In this document: in pieces, positions 29,733 to 39,010 of the stretch
Position numbering within the stretch: the stretch's first letter is position 1
How the letters are laid out: each line of letters opens with the position of its first letter
Assembly: GCA_038562555.1 (NCBI GenBank)
Contig: JBCFBK010000009.1
Coordinates: 62,001-126,000, forward strand
Length of the DNA: 64,000 nt
Reading direction: 5' to 3'
Source: JBCFBK01 sp038562555
GTDB taxonomy: Bacteria > Bacteroidota > Bacteroidia > Bacteroidales > Prolixibacteraceae
Program-made: the position numbers and the translations under genes
The notes under the pieces: generated by a model
Seen by the model: only the letters and a program-made list of their open reading frames with translations
What the model was told of the DNA's origin: nothing
Databases searched by the model: none

Positions 29733-31112
29733 TTAATTCTGAATTTGATTTAGGAAAATATTCATATCGCCCCTGATGACTGCCATTTTCAATAATGATT
29801 TCCAGGAGTTGATGTAGGCATTTTTTAAACGGGCTTCAGCATTCAGCAGATCATACTGGGCCTGGATCAATGCCGTGTAGTCAACCAATCCGGAGTTATA
29901 TCGTATCTGTAACGCTTTGTAAGCAGACTCATTCGCCTCAAATTCAAGAGGGACTTCTTTGGCAATTTTCAAGGAAGTAGTCAGATTTCCGGCGGCTGTA
30001 AGCTCTTGCCTTTTCAGATTAATTTGAGTCTGATGAAGATAATTTCGTGAAGATTCCAGTTTCGCATTCTGTTGTCTGGTTCTGAGGCTAACGTTGGTCA
30101 GATCAAGAATTGGAAAAACCAGTTGAAGACCCACTCCGTAATTGTAGCGGCTAAAAGACCAGCCATCCTGTTTATCGATCGTCCCGTCAAAACCGATCCC
30201 GGAACCGCGACCGTATACCGTGCTCCAAAATTCGATCGAAGGCGCCCATGAACGTTTAATTTGTGTCAGGCTGAACTTCTGAGCTTCCACGTCAAACATG
30301 GCCATATGAAGCATTGGATTCTGAATAGAATCGGTTTGTAATTGAGGAGTTGGGAGGCTTTTAAATATAAAATCATTGATCGTCAGATCCTTAAGTTCTT
30401 CGGTAACCAACAGTTCAGCCAGTTCCTGCTTTTGAGTTTCCAGTTGATTTTGCAGATCATAAAGCGCTACCCGGGTTTTGGACAATTCACCTTTAAACAT
30501 CAGGCTGTCGACAGCCGGGCGTATCCCCGTGCGTACCAGCGAAGAAATTTTCTTTAGATTGAACTCCGTACGCGCCACATTTTTTTCATAGGCCTTGATC
30601 AGCTCCCGGGTAGCAGCAATTTCAAGATAAGTAAAAGCCACCTGGAATTTTACCCTTAACACCTCGTCCTTTACGCCCGCCAGCTCCTTTTCGTATAATT
30701 TTTCATGGTAGCCGACAGATGCTGAACGCCGGCCAAAGGTGATGGGTGACCATTTCAGGGTCATGCTTGCCGCTGAACCGGGAACGGCGTCATAATTATC
30801 ATCGGTGGGAGGACCGCTGATTGGCATCAGGTTTCCCGGATAGCTCATGCCTGTAATGTTATTATAGGTGGAGTAGTTAACCTGGTAAGCTGCATCCAGT
30901 GATGGAAGCATTTTATTTTTTTCGAGCGATACATTGACCCGGGCAGCCTCGGCTTCTGCCTGTTTTGCCGTAATGGCCGGATAGTTCTTTTCGGCCAGGA
31001 CAAGCAATGATCTCAAATCCATTTGCGCATAAGACGAATGAAGAATTGAGAAAAAAAGCACGATTAGTACAGTCTCTTTTCCCTTATGCATAAATTTAGG
31101 TTTTCTGTTCAT
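29733..31112 (-). CDS. TolC-family outer-membrane efflux protein
   Basis: A 459-residue outer-membrane channel. After a signal peptide (VLIVLFFSILHSSYA) come long amphipathic helices typical of OEP repeats, with YPAITAKQAEAEAARVNVSL near 38-57 and the matching second-half repeat YNSGLVDYTALIQAQYDLLN near 410. It is the first gene of the efflux operon. Two in-frame Met codons near the start (31112 and 31091) are possible; the second leaves a more standard leader. Confidence 0.94.
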   Translation of the reverse strand: MNRKPKFMHKGKETVLIVLFFSILHSSYAQMDLRSLLVLAEKNYPAITAKQAEAEAARVNVSLEKNKMLPSLDAAYQVNYSTYNNITGMSYPGNLMPISGPPTDDNYDAVPGSAASMTLKWSPITFGRRSASVGYHEKLYEKELAGVKDEVLRVKFQVAFTYLEIAATRELIKAYEKNVARTEFNLKKISSLVRTGIRPAVDSLMFKGELSKTRVALYDLQNQLETQKQELAELLVTEELKDLTINDFIFKSLPTPQLQTDSIQNPMLHMAMFDVEAQKFSLTQIKRSWAPSIEFWSTVYGRGSGIGFDGTIDKQDGWSFSRYNYGVGLQLVFPILDLTNVSLRTRQQNAKLESSRNYLHQTQINLKRQELTAAGNLTTSLKIAKEVPLEFEANESAYKALQIRYNSGLVDYTALIQAQYDLLNAEARLKNAYINSWKSLLKMAVIRGDMNIFLNQIQN

Positions 31113-31602
31113 GCGTTAATTTTGTTTTACAAGTCGGATATATCGGGTTGTGTTCTGCTTTTTACTGAACAAAACCAATGATATCAAAAAGGGTTCACCT
31201 TTAAGCTCATAAAAGACAAAAATGTCTTATAAGGAAACTATCCGCGTGAAGTCAGAATGGAAACTTTGTTCAGCAACTTCCACAAAGCAGCCAAAGGAAA
31301 GCCCGGGCGGCCCGGGGGGTCGAAACCGGCATTTTTCATGTTATGCCGCCAACCACCCCGAACGACTGTTCCCGGTATTTCCTCTGCTCTGTTAATTGAA
31401 CCTCTAAAAAACTCCGCTATAAAGGCATGATGCGCGTGAGGCTTCAGAATCTCTGCTGCGAAGTAACATGAACCCGCGAAGCGGTGCAATCCCAAAATCC
31501 AGTGGTTTTTGCTGTTCACTCAAAAAAAGCACCCGGACTATGTCAATCCGGGTGCCTGCATGTTTAAAACCGTTATTTCTGCTTTAGAAAGACCTCTTCA
31601 AT
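31113..31602. other. 490-base intergenic region with inverted repeat, GC-rich block and terminator
   Basis: Upstream of the efflux operon lies a 6-bp inverted repeat, AAGACA/TGTCTT (31213-31218 and 31223-31228), that could be an operator. From 31238 to 31519 the minus strand is open for 93 codons, with a very GC-rich palindromic block at 31301-31319 (two CCCGGG units). No family is recognised for that frame and it may be a non-coding repeat. The terminator of the next gene follows at 31522-31555. Confidence 0.45.
31522..31555 (-). terminator. Rho-independent terminator of the methyltransferase gene
   Basis: A perfect 9-bp stem, GCACCCGGA (31529-31537) with TCCGGGTGC (31547-31555), is followed on the minus strand by seven T residues (A run 31522-31528 on the plus strand). 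It lies 47 bases after the methyltransferase stop codon and is the clearest terminator in the window. Confidence 0.85.
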
Positions 31603-32373
31603 TCAGATCTTTCGTCCAATATAGAACACATAGCCGTAATACGCTCCGTATTTGTCGTATAACTCAGCTTCATGTCGCATGCTGGTGATCAGATCTTCCG
31701 CTGCTTTATTGCCGGGATATTTTTTCAGGAAACGTTCCTGTGCCGGAATCTGTGGACGGTAGAAATGCTCTGTCCAGCAGTTTTCCGGCAGCATAAAGCT
31801 GGCCACGGGAAGGTAGCCTGCATTTTGCAATTGCCCTATCTTATTTGGAATGGTGTCGATTTCGGGATAATCCAGCCAGAACTGTTCAATCTCAGCCGGA
31901 CGTTCATTGGTAAACCACGAGGCTTCCGAAACGGCAATATAGCCGCCTTTTCGCAGAAATCGCCTCCATTCGTGCAGTCCCCGTTCAAAACCGATATTAT
32001 AGATCGCACCTTCCGACCAGATCAGGTCCAGCTCTTCATCCTGAAACGAGAGCTTATCCATTGATCCGACGATCCCTTTTACCCGTTCCTGAAGATTCAG
32101 TTTTGCGGCATTTGCATTGAACAGGTCAATAAAATCGGGAAACAGATCGATACCGGTAATCTGTCCCGGTACCTGGCCGGCCAGTACCATCGTCTGCCCG
32201 CCTGTTCCGCAGCCAATGTCGGCTATCCGGGAGTCATCGCCAAGGCCATCGATAAAGCTCAGTGCTTTTATCGTCGCTTCGGGACTGCCGGGCCCTTGCC
32301 GTTCGACGCCTGAGAAATATTCGCAGATTAATTTAAAATCGAATTCGTGGATTGATTTATTTTCGTTACTCAT
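31603..32373 (-). CDS. SAM-dependent class I methyltransferase
   Basis: A 256-residue cytoplasmic methyltransferase. Motif I for S-adenosylmethionine binding is [17 protein letters not shown] near residue 50, and motif II is the [18 protein letters not shown] block near 115. The start at 32373 ([13 protein letters not shown]) is preferred to a longer frame; similar short Bacteroidota methyltransferases begin with a comparable sequence. The substrate is unknown. It is monocistronic with its own terminator and is divergent from nudC. Confidence 0.88.
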   Translation of the reverse strand: MSNENKSIHEFDFKLICEYFSGVERQGPGSPEATIKALSFIDGLGDDSRIADIGCGTGGQTMVLAGQVPGQITGIDLFPDFIDLFNANAAKLNLQERVKGIVGSMDKLSFQDEELDLIWSEGAIYNIGFERGLHEWRRFLRKGGYIAVSEASWFTNERPAEIEQFWLDYPEIDTIPNKIGQLQNAGYLPVASFMLPENCWTEHFYRPQIPAQERFLKKYPGNKAAEDLITSMRHEAELYDKYGAYYGYVFYIGRKI

Positions 32374-32676
32374 GATGTTTAAATTTATTGACACGCATCG
32401 GAATTTCAATCCGCTGCCTTTTGAATTTTAATTGAAATACAGGTACATGAAAACAACCCCGACAGAAATATCGCGGGTTGACTGAAGGGATAACCACCGT
32501 AAAAAAGCCGGAGGTTATTTACCTGACCGAATCCGAATTAAACTTAAACATACAAGCTTTTTAGCGAGGCAAAATTAAGAAATATTTATTATCCGCCTAT
32601 CCCAACGAAGCCTTTTCATGAAAATATGTTTATTTTGCCTGAACCTAAATAATCGGTTAATTTTAATCCCACTTCA
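32374..32676. other. Divergent intergenic region with two back-to-back hairpins
   Basis: Between the methyltransferase and nudC lie two hairpins: CAACCC (32454-32459) with GGGTTG (32475-32480), followed by TTTT when read on the minus strand, and AACCaCCG (32492-32499) with CGGaGGTT (32509-32516). They could be attenuators or promoter-region structures. No gene is seen. Confidence 0.45.
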
Positions 32677-33510
32677 ATGATTCAGGATATCCTCCCCCAC
32701 CGCCTAAACAACAGCTATCGCACAAACACAACGATTGGTGAGACCGATTTTGTGCTTCATTACCATGGAAATTCGCTACTGCTAAAAGCCAGCGGCGATG
32801 ACTTTTTACTGCCGCAGAGAAAAGATTTTCCGGATATTGGCAGCGGAACAGAGACTACATTTCTCTTCACCTTTGACGATATTCCGTGTTTCCTGCTGTG
32901 GAGCGAACCAGAGCTTAAAGACCCTTGCCTAACGTATAAGGAAATCAGCTTTTTCAGGACTGCCAGACAGCAGGAAATTGCCTGGATCAGTCTCGTCTCA
33001 TTCCACCTGATGAACTGGTACGCGCAAAATAAATTCTGCGGAAAATGCGGAACAAAAACACAACAAAAACCCGACGAAAGGGCCGTCATCTGTCCGGCTT
33101 GCCATTCGGTTTTCTTTCCAAAGATCTCGCCGGCCATTATCGTAACGATCACCTGTAACGATAAGATCCTGCTCGCCCGTAACACCAACTTTCCCGGCGG
33201 GTGGTATTCGCTGGTTGCCGGCTATGTTGATATCGGCGAAACGCTCGAGGAGACCGTCAAACGCGAAGTAAAAGAAGAGGTGGGCCTCGATGTGAAAAAC
33301 ATCCGGTATTATACCAGTCAGCCCTGGCCCCTCTCCGGCTCCATGATGATTGGCTTTACTGCTGAAGCCGACGAAAACCAGCCCATTGTGACTGACAACA
33401 AAGAAATTGCGGAAGCCGCCTGGTTTACCCGGGGGAATCTTCCCAATCATCCTCCGACAATCAGCATTGCGGGCGAGATGATCGAAAAATTTGAAAAAGG
33501 CAAATTATGA
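32677..33510 (+). CDS. nudC: NAD(+) diphosphatase / RNA deNADding Nudix hydrolase NudC
   Basis: A 277-residue Nudix enzyme that splits NAD(H) into NMN(H) and AMP and can remove NAD caps from RNA. The zinc ribbon is formed by Cys121, Cys124, Cys139 and Cys142. The Nudix box spans about 182-204 (GETLEETVKREVKEEVGL is its core, with all catalytic Glu/Arg residues). The NADH-specific array follows as SQPWPLSGS at 214-222, where the usual SQPWPFPxS has serine in place of the second proline. The length matches the family. It stops 10 bases before the convergent oxidoreductase stop. Confidence 0.94.
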   Translation: MIQDILPHRLNNSYRTNTTIGETDFVLHYHGNSLLLKASGDDFLLPQRKDFPDIGSGTETTFLFTFDDIPCFLLWSEPELKDPCLTYKEISFFRTARQQEIAWISLVSFHLMNWYAQNKFCGKCGTKTQQKPDERAVICPACHSVFFPKISPAIIVTITCNDKILLARNTNFPGGWYSLVAGYVDIGETLEETVKREVKEEVGLDVKNIRYYTSQPWPLSGSMMIGFTAEADENQPIVTDNKEIAEAAWFTRGNLPNHPPTISIAGEMIEKFEKGKL

Positions 33511-33520
33511 TCAAGGCGTT

Positions 33521-34498
33521 CTAACCCTTCAGCACCTGCTCCAGTACCCGGTTTGTCCGTGCTGCGGAGACACCAGTGCTGGCACATTTCCCTCTGCCCA
33601 GTAATTCATTCACGACCTGCTCAATGAGATAATACTGGATATTCTCCGGATTCTGAAAACTGAAGCTTTTCGTTCCATCGGCCGTCACCAGGCTGACATC
33701 ACCGTGAAGGAAACTGGAAAAGACCAGCTTTCCTTTTGTTCCCGATACTTCAATCACATCTTCTTCACTGCCTTTAGCTGCAACAAAATTCCAGCTCCCC
33801 GTCCCGGTCACACCACTTTGAAAGGAAAACACAGCCGAAACCACATCTTCCGCTTCATACAAACCTCCCAGGTTTCCGGCTATCCCTTTCACTTCGGCCA
33901 CCGGCCCGAATACAAAATCAAGATAATCGAACTGGTGAGAGGCCAGATCATAAAAATAACCTCCGCCAGCGATTTCCGGTTTCACATGCCAGCTCTGTTT
34001 CTCCGGATCAAGATCCTGCTCCCTGGCCGGTTTGAACAGCCGTACATTAACGGTCAGCGGTTTTCCGATAACACCGGCTTCGATCATGTTTTTTACTTCC
34101 CAAAAGGCAGGCAGCGTCCTCCGGTAATAGGCCACAAACAGCGGAACGCCGGTTTCCTCCGAAACTTTTATCATCTCCTGGCATTCCCCGTACGTCCTGG
34201 CCATCGGCTTTTCAACATACACCGGTTTCCCGGCGCGCATGGAGGCAATGGCGTAGGCTGCATGCGTATCGGGCGGTGTTGCCACATAAACCGCATCGAT
34301 CTCCGGATCCGCGATCAACCGGGCTGCATCCGGATATACCTTTGGAATACCATTTTGTGCTGCATAAGCCCGGGCATTTTCCTCATGCCGGCTGGTCACG
34401 GCCATAAGCCGCGAATGTTCAATCTTATTGAGTGCCGGTGCGCTCTTGAGCCTGGTCACATTCCCGCACCCGATCATTCCCCATCTTACTTGATCCAT
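33521..34498 (-). CDS. Gfo/Idh/MocA-family NAD(P)-dependent oxidoreductase
   Basis: A 325-residue dehydrogenase with an N-terminal Rossmann fold (MIGCGNVTRLKSAPALNKI near 8-26), the family EKP motif (PVYVEKPMARTY near 92) and a C-terminal alpha/beta domain with GGGYFYDLASHQFDYLDF. Such enzymes oxidise sugars, inositols or sugar-like compounds with NAD(P). It overlaps the end of the sulfotransferase gene by 13 bases, so it belongs to the same transcript and closes the PUL 3 operon. A role on a desulfated or sulfated sugar is inference. Confidence 0.93.
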   Translation of the reverse strand: MDQVRWGMIGCGNVTRLKSAPALNKIEHSRLMAVTSRHEENARAYAAQNGIPKVYPDAARLIADPEIDAVYVATPPDTHAAYAIASMRAGKPVYVEKPMARTYGECQEMIKVSEETGVPLFVAYYRRTLPAFWEVKNMIEAGVIGKPLTVNVRLFKPAREQDLDPEKQSWHVKPEIAGGGYFYDLASHQFDYLDFVFGPVAEVKGIAGNLGGLYEAEDVVSAVFSFQSGVTGTGSWNFVAAKGSEEDVIEVSGTKGKLVFSSFLHGDVSLVTADGTKSFSFQNPENIQYYLIEQVVNELLGRGKCASTGVSAARTNRVLEQVLKG

Positions 34499-35517
34499 AT
34501 CGATTCCATTGCTGATTTTTGAATATTTTCCAAAAGTTCATCCTGAGCCTTTCGTAGCCTCATCCCTTCCGGATCGATATTCAGCTTACTCTTCTGTTTT
34601 AAATCCTGATTCTCCGCTTCAAACCGCTCAAGGTCCCGCTCACTGAATTTCAAAGCCGCCGCTTCCGCCGGATATTCGGGTTCATAGCCCAGCTTCCCGA
34701 GCACATCGCCTGCTACTGCCTCGAAGATAATAATTTCTTCCTTACTAAGCTCCTTCAGGAATTTTTTACTGTTCCCGGCCAGTATCGGCTTCGCAACATT
34801 CTCCCACATCTTTCCCGCGACCGAGGTATTCCTCGACTCTTCCGACTGGTAGTAACTGAATATGTCCGGATCATATTCCAAATCAAGGTATGCTGCCATT
34901 CGTTTCATTTCCTTTTCAGGCGAATGGATCAGATTTTCATAACTGATCCGGATAAACCGGTCGCTGCGGTTCTTCTTCTCCAGCTCCAGACACATAAGCT
35001 GATTCTTTCTCCACGCTTTTGCAATATGATAAACATGCTTCTCCCCCACAATCGCTTTCCTGAACGAACAGGCCACATCTCTTCCGTCCCGGTAAAGATA
35101 GATGTACTTCGGACACAATCCGGCGCTGTCCATTTCTTCTGCAAAATGCACATTGGCCATACTTTTACACAGCCACATACCGGCATGCTGACGGATGGCT
35201 GCCTGTTCATAGACCACGCGAAAGATCTCGATCAGCGTATTTTGCCGGCAGGCATCCGCAATCTCCTGCCGGTCCAACCGGACACCGGTCCAGGGCACCG
35301 GATTCGTTTCAACCAGTTTACAGATATCATCTGTTAGCCGGTACATGTTGTCCCGGTCAGAAAGATCGCCGTACAAGGGTAGCAGCGGATAAAACCGCTG
35401 TAAAATATGAGGCGGATGCGGGGCGGCTATTTCGGGGTACTGATTCAGCAACAGCCGCAACAGGTTCGATCCCGAACGTTGTGTCCCCACCATCTGGATT
35501 GCTTGTATATTCATCAT
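34486..35517 (-). CDS. PAPS-dependent sulfotransferase-family protein
   Basis: A 343-residue cytoplasmic sulfotransferase-fold protein. The 5'-phosphosulfate loop is GTQRSGSNLLRLLLNQYP near residues 11-28, and the 3'-phosphate motif is YLYRDGRDVACSFRKAIVG near 140-158, both canonical. A downstream IRISYENLIHSPEKEMKRM block also fits the family. The last ~45 residues (SERDLERFEAENQDLKQK and after) look like a coiled coil. It starts 18 bases after the ChrA-like stop and overlaps the next gene by 13 bases. The acceptor molecule is unknown. Finding it inside a SusCD locus is unusual. Confidence 0.9.
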   Translation of the reverse strand: MMNIQAIQMVGTQRSGSNLLRLLLNQYPEIAAPHPPHILQRFYPLLPLYGDLSDRDNMYRLTDDICKLVETNPVPWTGVRLDRQEIADACRQNTLIEIFRVVYEQAAIRQHAGMWLCKSMANVHFAEEMDSAGLCPKYIYLYRDGRDVACSFRKAIVGEKHVYHIAKAWRKNQLMCLELEKKNRSDRFIRISYENLIHSPEKEMKRMAAYLDLEYDPDIFSYYQSEESRNTSVAGKMWENVAKPILAGNSKKFLKELSKEEIIIFEAVAGDVLGKLGYEPEYPAEAAALKFSERDLERFEAENQDLKQKSKLNIDPEGMRLRKAQDELLENIQKSAMESIWIK

Positions 35518-35535
35518 GACATCCTTTCAGTTATA

Positions 35536-36810
35536 TTAAAAAACCAAAATCCCGATAATCCCCGAAGCAGGTATCAGGTAAACCACATTTACTTTAAATC
35601 GGATGGTTAACAGCAGAATAAGCAGAAAAATTAGTCCCGCCTGAATGCTCAGATCCATGCCTTTCATGATGGTAACGGCCGCCGAAAAAATCATCCCGAT
35701 TATGGCCGGTCTCAGCCCTTTAAAGGCAGCAACGATAGCAGCCGACTTCCTGATCGGATCCAGAAACCGGGAACAGAAAACCATGATGAAACCCGGAGGG
35801 AAAAAAATCGCAACGGTGCCAACGATCGCTCCGGCTATTCCGGCCATTTTATATCCGATAAAGGTTGCACTGATAAAAATCGGTCCCGGTGTAATCTGCC
35901 CCATGGCGATCGCATCGGCAAATTCCTGCACCGTCAGCCAGTGTAACCCGTCGACAAGAACCTGCTGCATGGCAGGAATAATCACATACCCGCCACCAAA
36001 CAGGGTCAGGCTTAGTCCAGAAAACGTAAGAGCCATTTGCCTCAAAATTGTACCTTCCGCTACAAAGACAAGCGAAACCAGGTAAACTGTCAGGATCAAA
36101 GCGACTGGTATCGCAACAAGAATCCCGGTCCTGAGCCAGCTAAAAGCCGGTTGCTCAACCAGTTTCCGTTCAGGCTCTTCCCCTTTTCTGTTGTAAAGGA
36201 AGTACCCCGCCAGGCCGGCGACTGCAATTACGCCCAGCGTTGCGAAGTAGGAGCGAACCAGAAGCAGAACAATCCCGGCCGACACGCAAATCATAACCTG
36301 CCTGTAACCGGCAATCTGCTTCTTCGCCATGTTCAGCGCCACGCTGACGATAACAGCGGAAACGGCAGGAAGCACACCCCTGAAAAACTGATTGATCTCC
36401 GGGATCTGGTCATAAGTGGTATATACATAGGCTAATCCCAGGATCAGCAAAAAGGAAGGCAACAGAATTCCGGTCATGCTCACCAAAGCTCCGCGTATGC
36501 CCCTTAAATGATAGCCCAGATAGGCAATTACATTAAATGCAACCGGTCCCGGCAATACCGATGCCAACGAAATCCCGTCAATAACCACATCATCCCTGAC
36601 GAGCTTCTTCTTGTCAACAAACTCTTTTTGGACCACCGCTATCAGGGCCATGAATCCACCCCACGAAATCGCTCCGATCTTCAGAAAGTGCAGAAATAAA
36701 AAAGCTAACGATACTTTTTCGATCTGCATGGTCTCTGAAGCATTTTTTACGGGATCAGCTTCCTTCACCCGGCTGAAAGCGGCGGCTTTTATGGTTCGTT
36801 CCATCGTCAT
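35536..36810 (-). CDS. ChrA-family anion (chromate/sulfate-like) transporter
   Basis: A 424-residue inner-membrane protein of the CHR superfamily with two homologous halves and about 10-12 membrane segments. The first half shows IGAISWGGFMALIAVVQKEF and ASVLPGPVAFNVIAYLGY; the second shows LFGGGYVIIPAMQQVLVDGL and MGQITPGPIFISATFIGY. Both PGP motifs of a full-length ChrA are present. The ATG at 36810 overlaps the ASST stop codon (TAATG), implying coupled translation. Known members export chromate; in this sulfur-rich operon a role with sulfate is plausible but untested. Confidence 0.92.
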   Translation of the reverse strand: MTMERTIKAAAFSRVKEADPVKNASETMQIEKVSLAFLFLHFLKIGAISWGGFMALIAVVQKEFVDKKKLVRDDVVIDGISLASVLPGPVAFNVIAYLGYHLRGIRGALVSMTGILLPSFLLILGLAYVYTTYDQIPEINQFFRGVLPAVSAVIVSVALNMAKKQIAGYRQVMICVSAGIVLLLVRSYFATLGVIAVAGLAGYFLYNRKGEEPERKLVEQPAFSWLRTGILVAIPVALILTVYLVSLVFVAEGTILRQMALTFSGLSLTLFGGGYVIIPAMQQVLVDGLHWLTVQEFADAIAMGQITPGPIFISATFIGYKMAGIAGAIVGTVAIFFPPGFIMVFCSRFLDPIRKSAAIVAAFKGLRPAIIGMIFSAAVTIMKGMDLSIQAGLIFLLILLLTIRFKVNVVYLIPASGIIGILVF

Positions 36811-38225
36811 TAACTGTTTAAGTTTATCGGATCGATTGGGACAGCCCGGTAAAATACATGGGATGAAGTACAGTTCCAAAGAATCTCTCCTTCCGGATCT
36901 GTGATCAGGATTGACTGCGAAATTGACGATCCGAACAGGTACCGGTTGTCATCCGGCAGATAGACGCTTCCCTGTGCCCTCGAAAAATAGGCTTTGGGTA
37001 AAACAATCTCCTTTACGAGCGTGGCTTTGCGGTTTACTGTGTCAACCTGAAAACTCAAAGCCCGCGATTCGCCCCGGAAAAGGCCATTGTCAAAAAAAAG
37101 CAAATTACCATGCCTGTCGCGGTGAACGGAATGAACGCCCTGGGTCAGGTACTGCGGATCCAGTTCGACATTTCCGTTTAAACCAAGCCGGTAAAATACC
37201 TTGCCGGTCTTGCTGTCAATCTTCCAAACCTGGTTCAACTGTTTAAAACACATCAGGTAGTTCCCGTCGGTGTCGACCGCAATCGTATTGGCATGTGCCC
37301 AGTCATATACCACCGGGTAATTGGCTTCATTAATGCCGATGCCCAGAATATTGGCATCGTCCAACGGGCTGATCTCATTAAAGATATCCCAGGTCGAAAC
37401 GACTTCGCCCTTCGGTCCGTAAACCGTATAGCCATCGCCCCAAACCGTCTGATTTGCTTTTCCTCCCACGGGCCTCAGGTCAAAATCCTTTGCCACACAG
37501 TTTACGACAACCAGATTCCCGTTCTCCAGTCTTTGGATATCATGGTGAAACAACGGATTGGCGAAACTTGTATTCTGACGCCTCATCTGAATGTTTCCGT
37601 ACAGATCGACAATGATGATCTCGCTCCCCGCATAGATCCGGTCAGGATTATTCCCGACGATACAGGCAAATGTGCCGGTACGGGGATCAAAGCTTGAAAC
37701 ATTGATCCCCGTGCCAAGCTTCTCATACCAAACAATCTTCCCCTGGTAATTGAGCAGGATCAGATAGCCGGCCCCTTCTTTTTGCCCGATATGAATGTAA
37801 CCCTCGGGTTTCTTCTCCAGTTTGTCGGTTATTAGCTCATATTCGGGCATCCAGGGCGGCAACGCACCTGTCGTAAACTCGTATTCTTCCGATGTTGCAT
37901 AGGTTTTAGCGGTGGTTGCCGTAATGTTAAACTTATACTTCGTTTTTTCCTCCAGCAACAACAGGGTAACCATGTGCTTCTTCGATGAGGGACTAATTTT
38001 TGCTGTCAAAACATGTTCCGGATCACTTTCTTTATAATAGTTCAGTTCGACGGCCGCATCGGTTTTAAGATCGATGGCCGCATTCACCCGAAGAATATTA
38101 TTCTCACTCTCCGTCAGGGCAATCCGGTTGATAATCCTGTTTGCCGAAACCTGTCGTTTACCATCCCTGGTCGTGCATCCGGCAAACAGGGCAATGATGA
38201 TTAACAGCAAAGATGTAGCTCTCAT
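36810..38225 (-). CDS. Aryl-sulfate sulfotransferase (ASST)-family lipoprotein
   Basis: A 471-residue lipoprotein (lipobox LFAGC) of the PAPS-independent arylsulfotransferase family, which moves sulfate from a phenolic sulfate ester to another acceptor outside the cytoplasm through a sulfohistidine. The N-terminal Ig-like domain (about 25-118) is followed by a six-bladed beta-propeller. Candidate active-site residues are His227/His228 (LFHHDI), His311 (DWAHANT) and His365 (QGVHSVH, the probable sulfated histidine by position before GNLLFFDNG). The usual SSR arginine region reads CFKQLNQV, so an arginine is replaced. It starts 9 bases after the GH16-like stop and shares one base with the ChrA start. 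Confidence 0.88.
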   Translation of the reverse strand: MRATSLLLIIIALFAGCTTRDGKRQVSANRIINRIALTESENNILRVNAAIDLKTDAAVELNYYKESDPEHVLTAKISPSSKKHMVTLLLLEEKTKYKFNITATTAKTYATSEEYEFTTGALPPWMPEYELITDKLEKKPEGYIHIGQKEGAGYLILLNYQGKIVWYEKLGTGINVSSFDPRTGTFACIVGNNPDRIYAGSEIIIVDLYGNIQMRRQNTSFANPLFHHDIQRLENGNLVVVNCVAKDFDLRPVGGKANQTVWGDGYTVYGPKGEVVSTWDIFNEISPLDDANILGIGINEANYPVVYDWAHANTIAVDTDGNYLMCFKQLNQVWKIDSKTGKVFYRLGLNGNVELDPQYLTQGVHSVHRDRHGNLLFFDNGLFRGESRALSFQVDTVNRKATLVKEIVLPKAYFSRAQGSVYLPDDNRYLFGSSISQSILITDPEGEILWNCTSSHVFYRAVPIDPINLNS

Positions 38226-38234
38226 TCGAATTTT

Positions 38235-38930
38235 TTATTCATGATAGGTATATTCCACATAATCGAACAGGCCGTAATTGTCTTTTGAGGCCGGCGTGTC
38301 GCCAATAAAGGTCAGATTCTCGACCGAGCAGAACAGGGAAAATTTAAAATCAGGCCCGTAGGTCTGTTGTACACTGCTCACGACTTTCCCGTCAATAAGC
38401 CACTGCACAAAGTAATTCCCTCCTTTTTCGGTCAGATCGATCTCAAACAGATGCCACCCGCTTTTGATCAGTACCGGAACCGACTTAAACGGATTAGCCT
38501 GCGTGGTCATATAGGCCACCAGATCATCTTCTGCGGCTCCCAGTTCCGTCCGCACCGTTGCCTTTCCGTACCCCACTTCGAAGTCGATTTCATGCTGATC
38601 GTCGTGATAGATCCACGATCCGATACTGGCCTGATCACCAACTCCCATCTCTGAAATAAAGGTCCGCCAGGTATAGCGTCCGGTGGTATAGTTCAATTCG
38701 GTCCGGACTTTCTTCCGGTCGACCGATCCGGCCCTTGTCCATATTTTTAAAACGCCGTCACTGATCTCACACTGATTATCGGGATTATTATCCTGATGGG
38801 CATACTGCCAACCTTCCAGATTATCGAAGTCCCAACGCCTGTCGGCAGGCGACTGTGCAATGCTCTCTTCGTCACTGCAGGAAAAACAAAACGCGACGGC
38901 AAGTATCCAGATATTTAATATTTTTTGCAT
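38235..38930 (-). CDS. GH16-like / concanavalin A-fold lipoprotein (PUL 3)
   Basis: A 231-residue lipoprotein (lipobox CFSC after AVAF). Residues about 30-231 read as a concanavalin-type beta-sandwich. The segment HEIDFEVG has the GH16 arrangement ExDxE, with Glu114, Asp116 and Glu118 in the places of nucleophile, assisting Asp and acid/base. It could therefore cleave a beta-glycan, but similar motifs also occur in non-catalytic lectins of this fold. The start at 38930 (MQKILNIWIL) is chosen because it gives a clean signal peptide. It follows SusD and precedes ASST. Confidence 0.72.
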   Translation of the reverse strand: MQKILNIWILAVAFCFSCSDEESIAQSPADRRWDFDNLEGWQYAHQDNNPDNQCEISDGVLKIWTRAGSVDRKKVRTELNYTTGRYTWRTFISEMGVGDQASIGSWIYHDDQHEIDFEVGYGKATVRTELGAAEDDLVAYMTTQANPFKSVPVLIKSGWHLFEIDLTEKGGNYFVQWLIDGKVVSSVQQTYGPDFKFSLFCSVENLTFIGDTPASKDNYGLFDYVEYTYHE

Positions 38931-39010
38931 CTCAATAACTGTTTTAAATGGTGAATTAGAACGGTACGTCATGACCGGTTTATACAACCGCAATGACGTC
39001 CCTTATTATT

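Noticed and set aside
36810..36879. Longer N-terminus of the ChrA-like protein overlapping ASST
   Set aside because: The ATG at 36810 gives a normal coupled start; the extension is the antisense-free tail of the ASST coding region.
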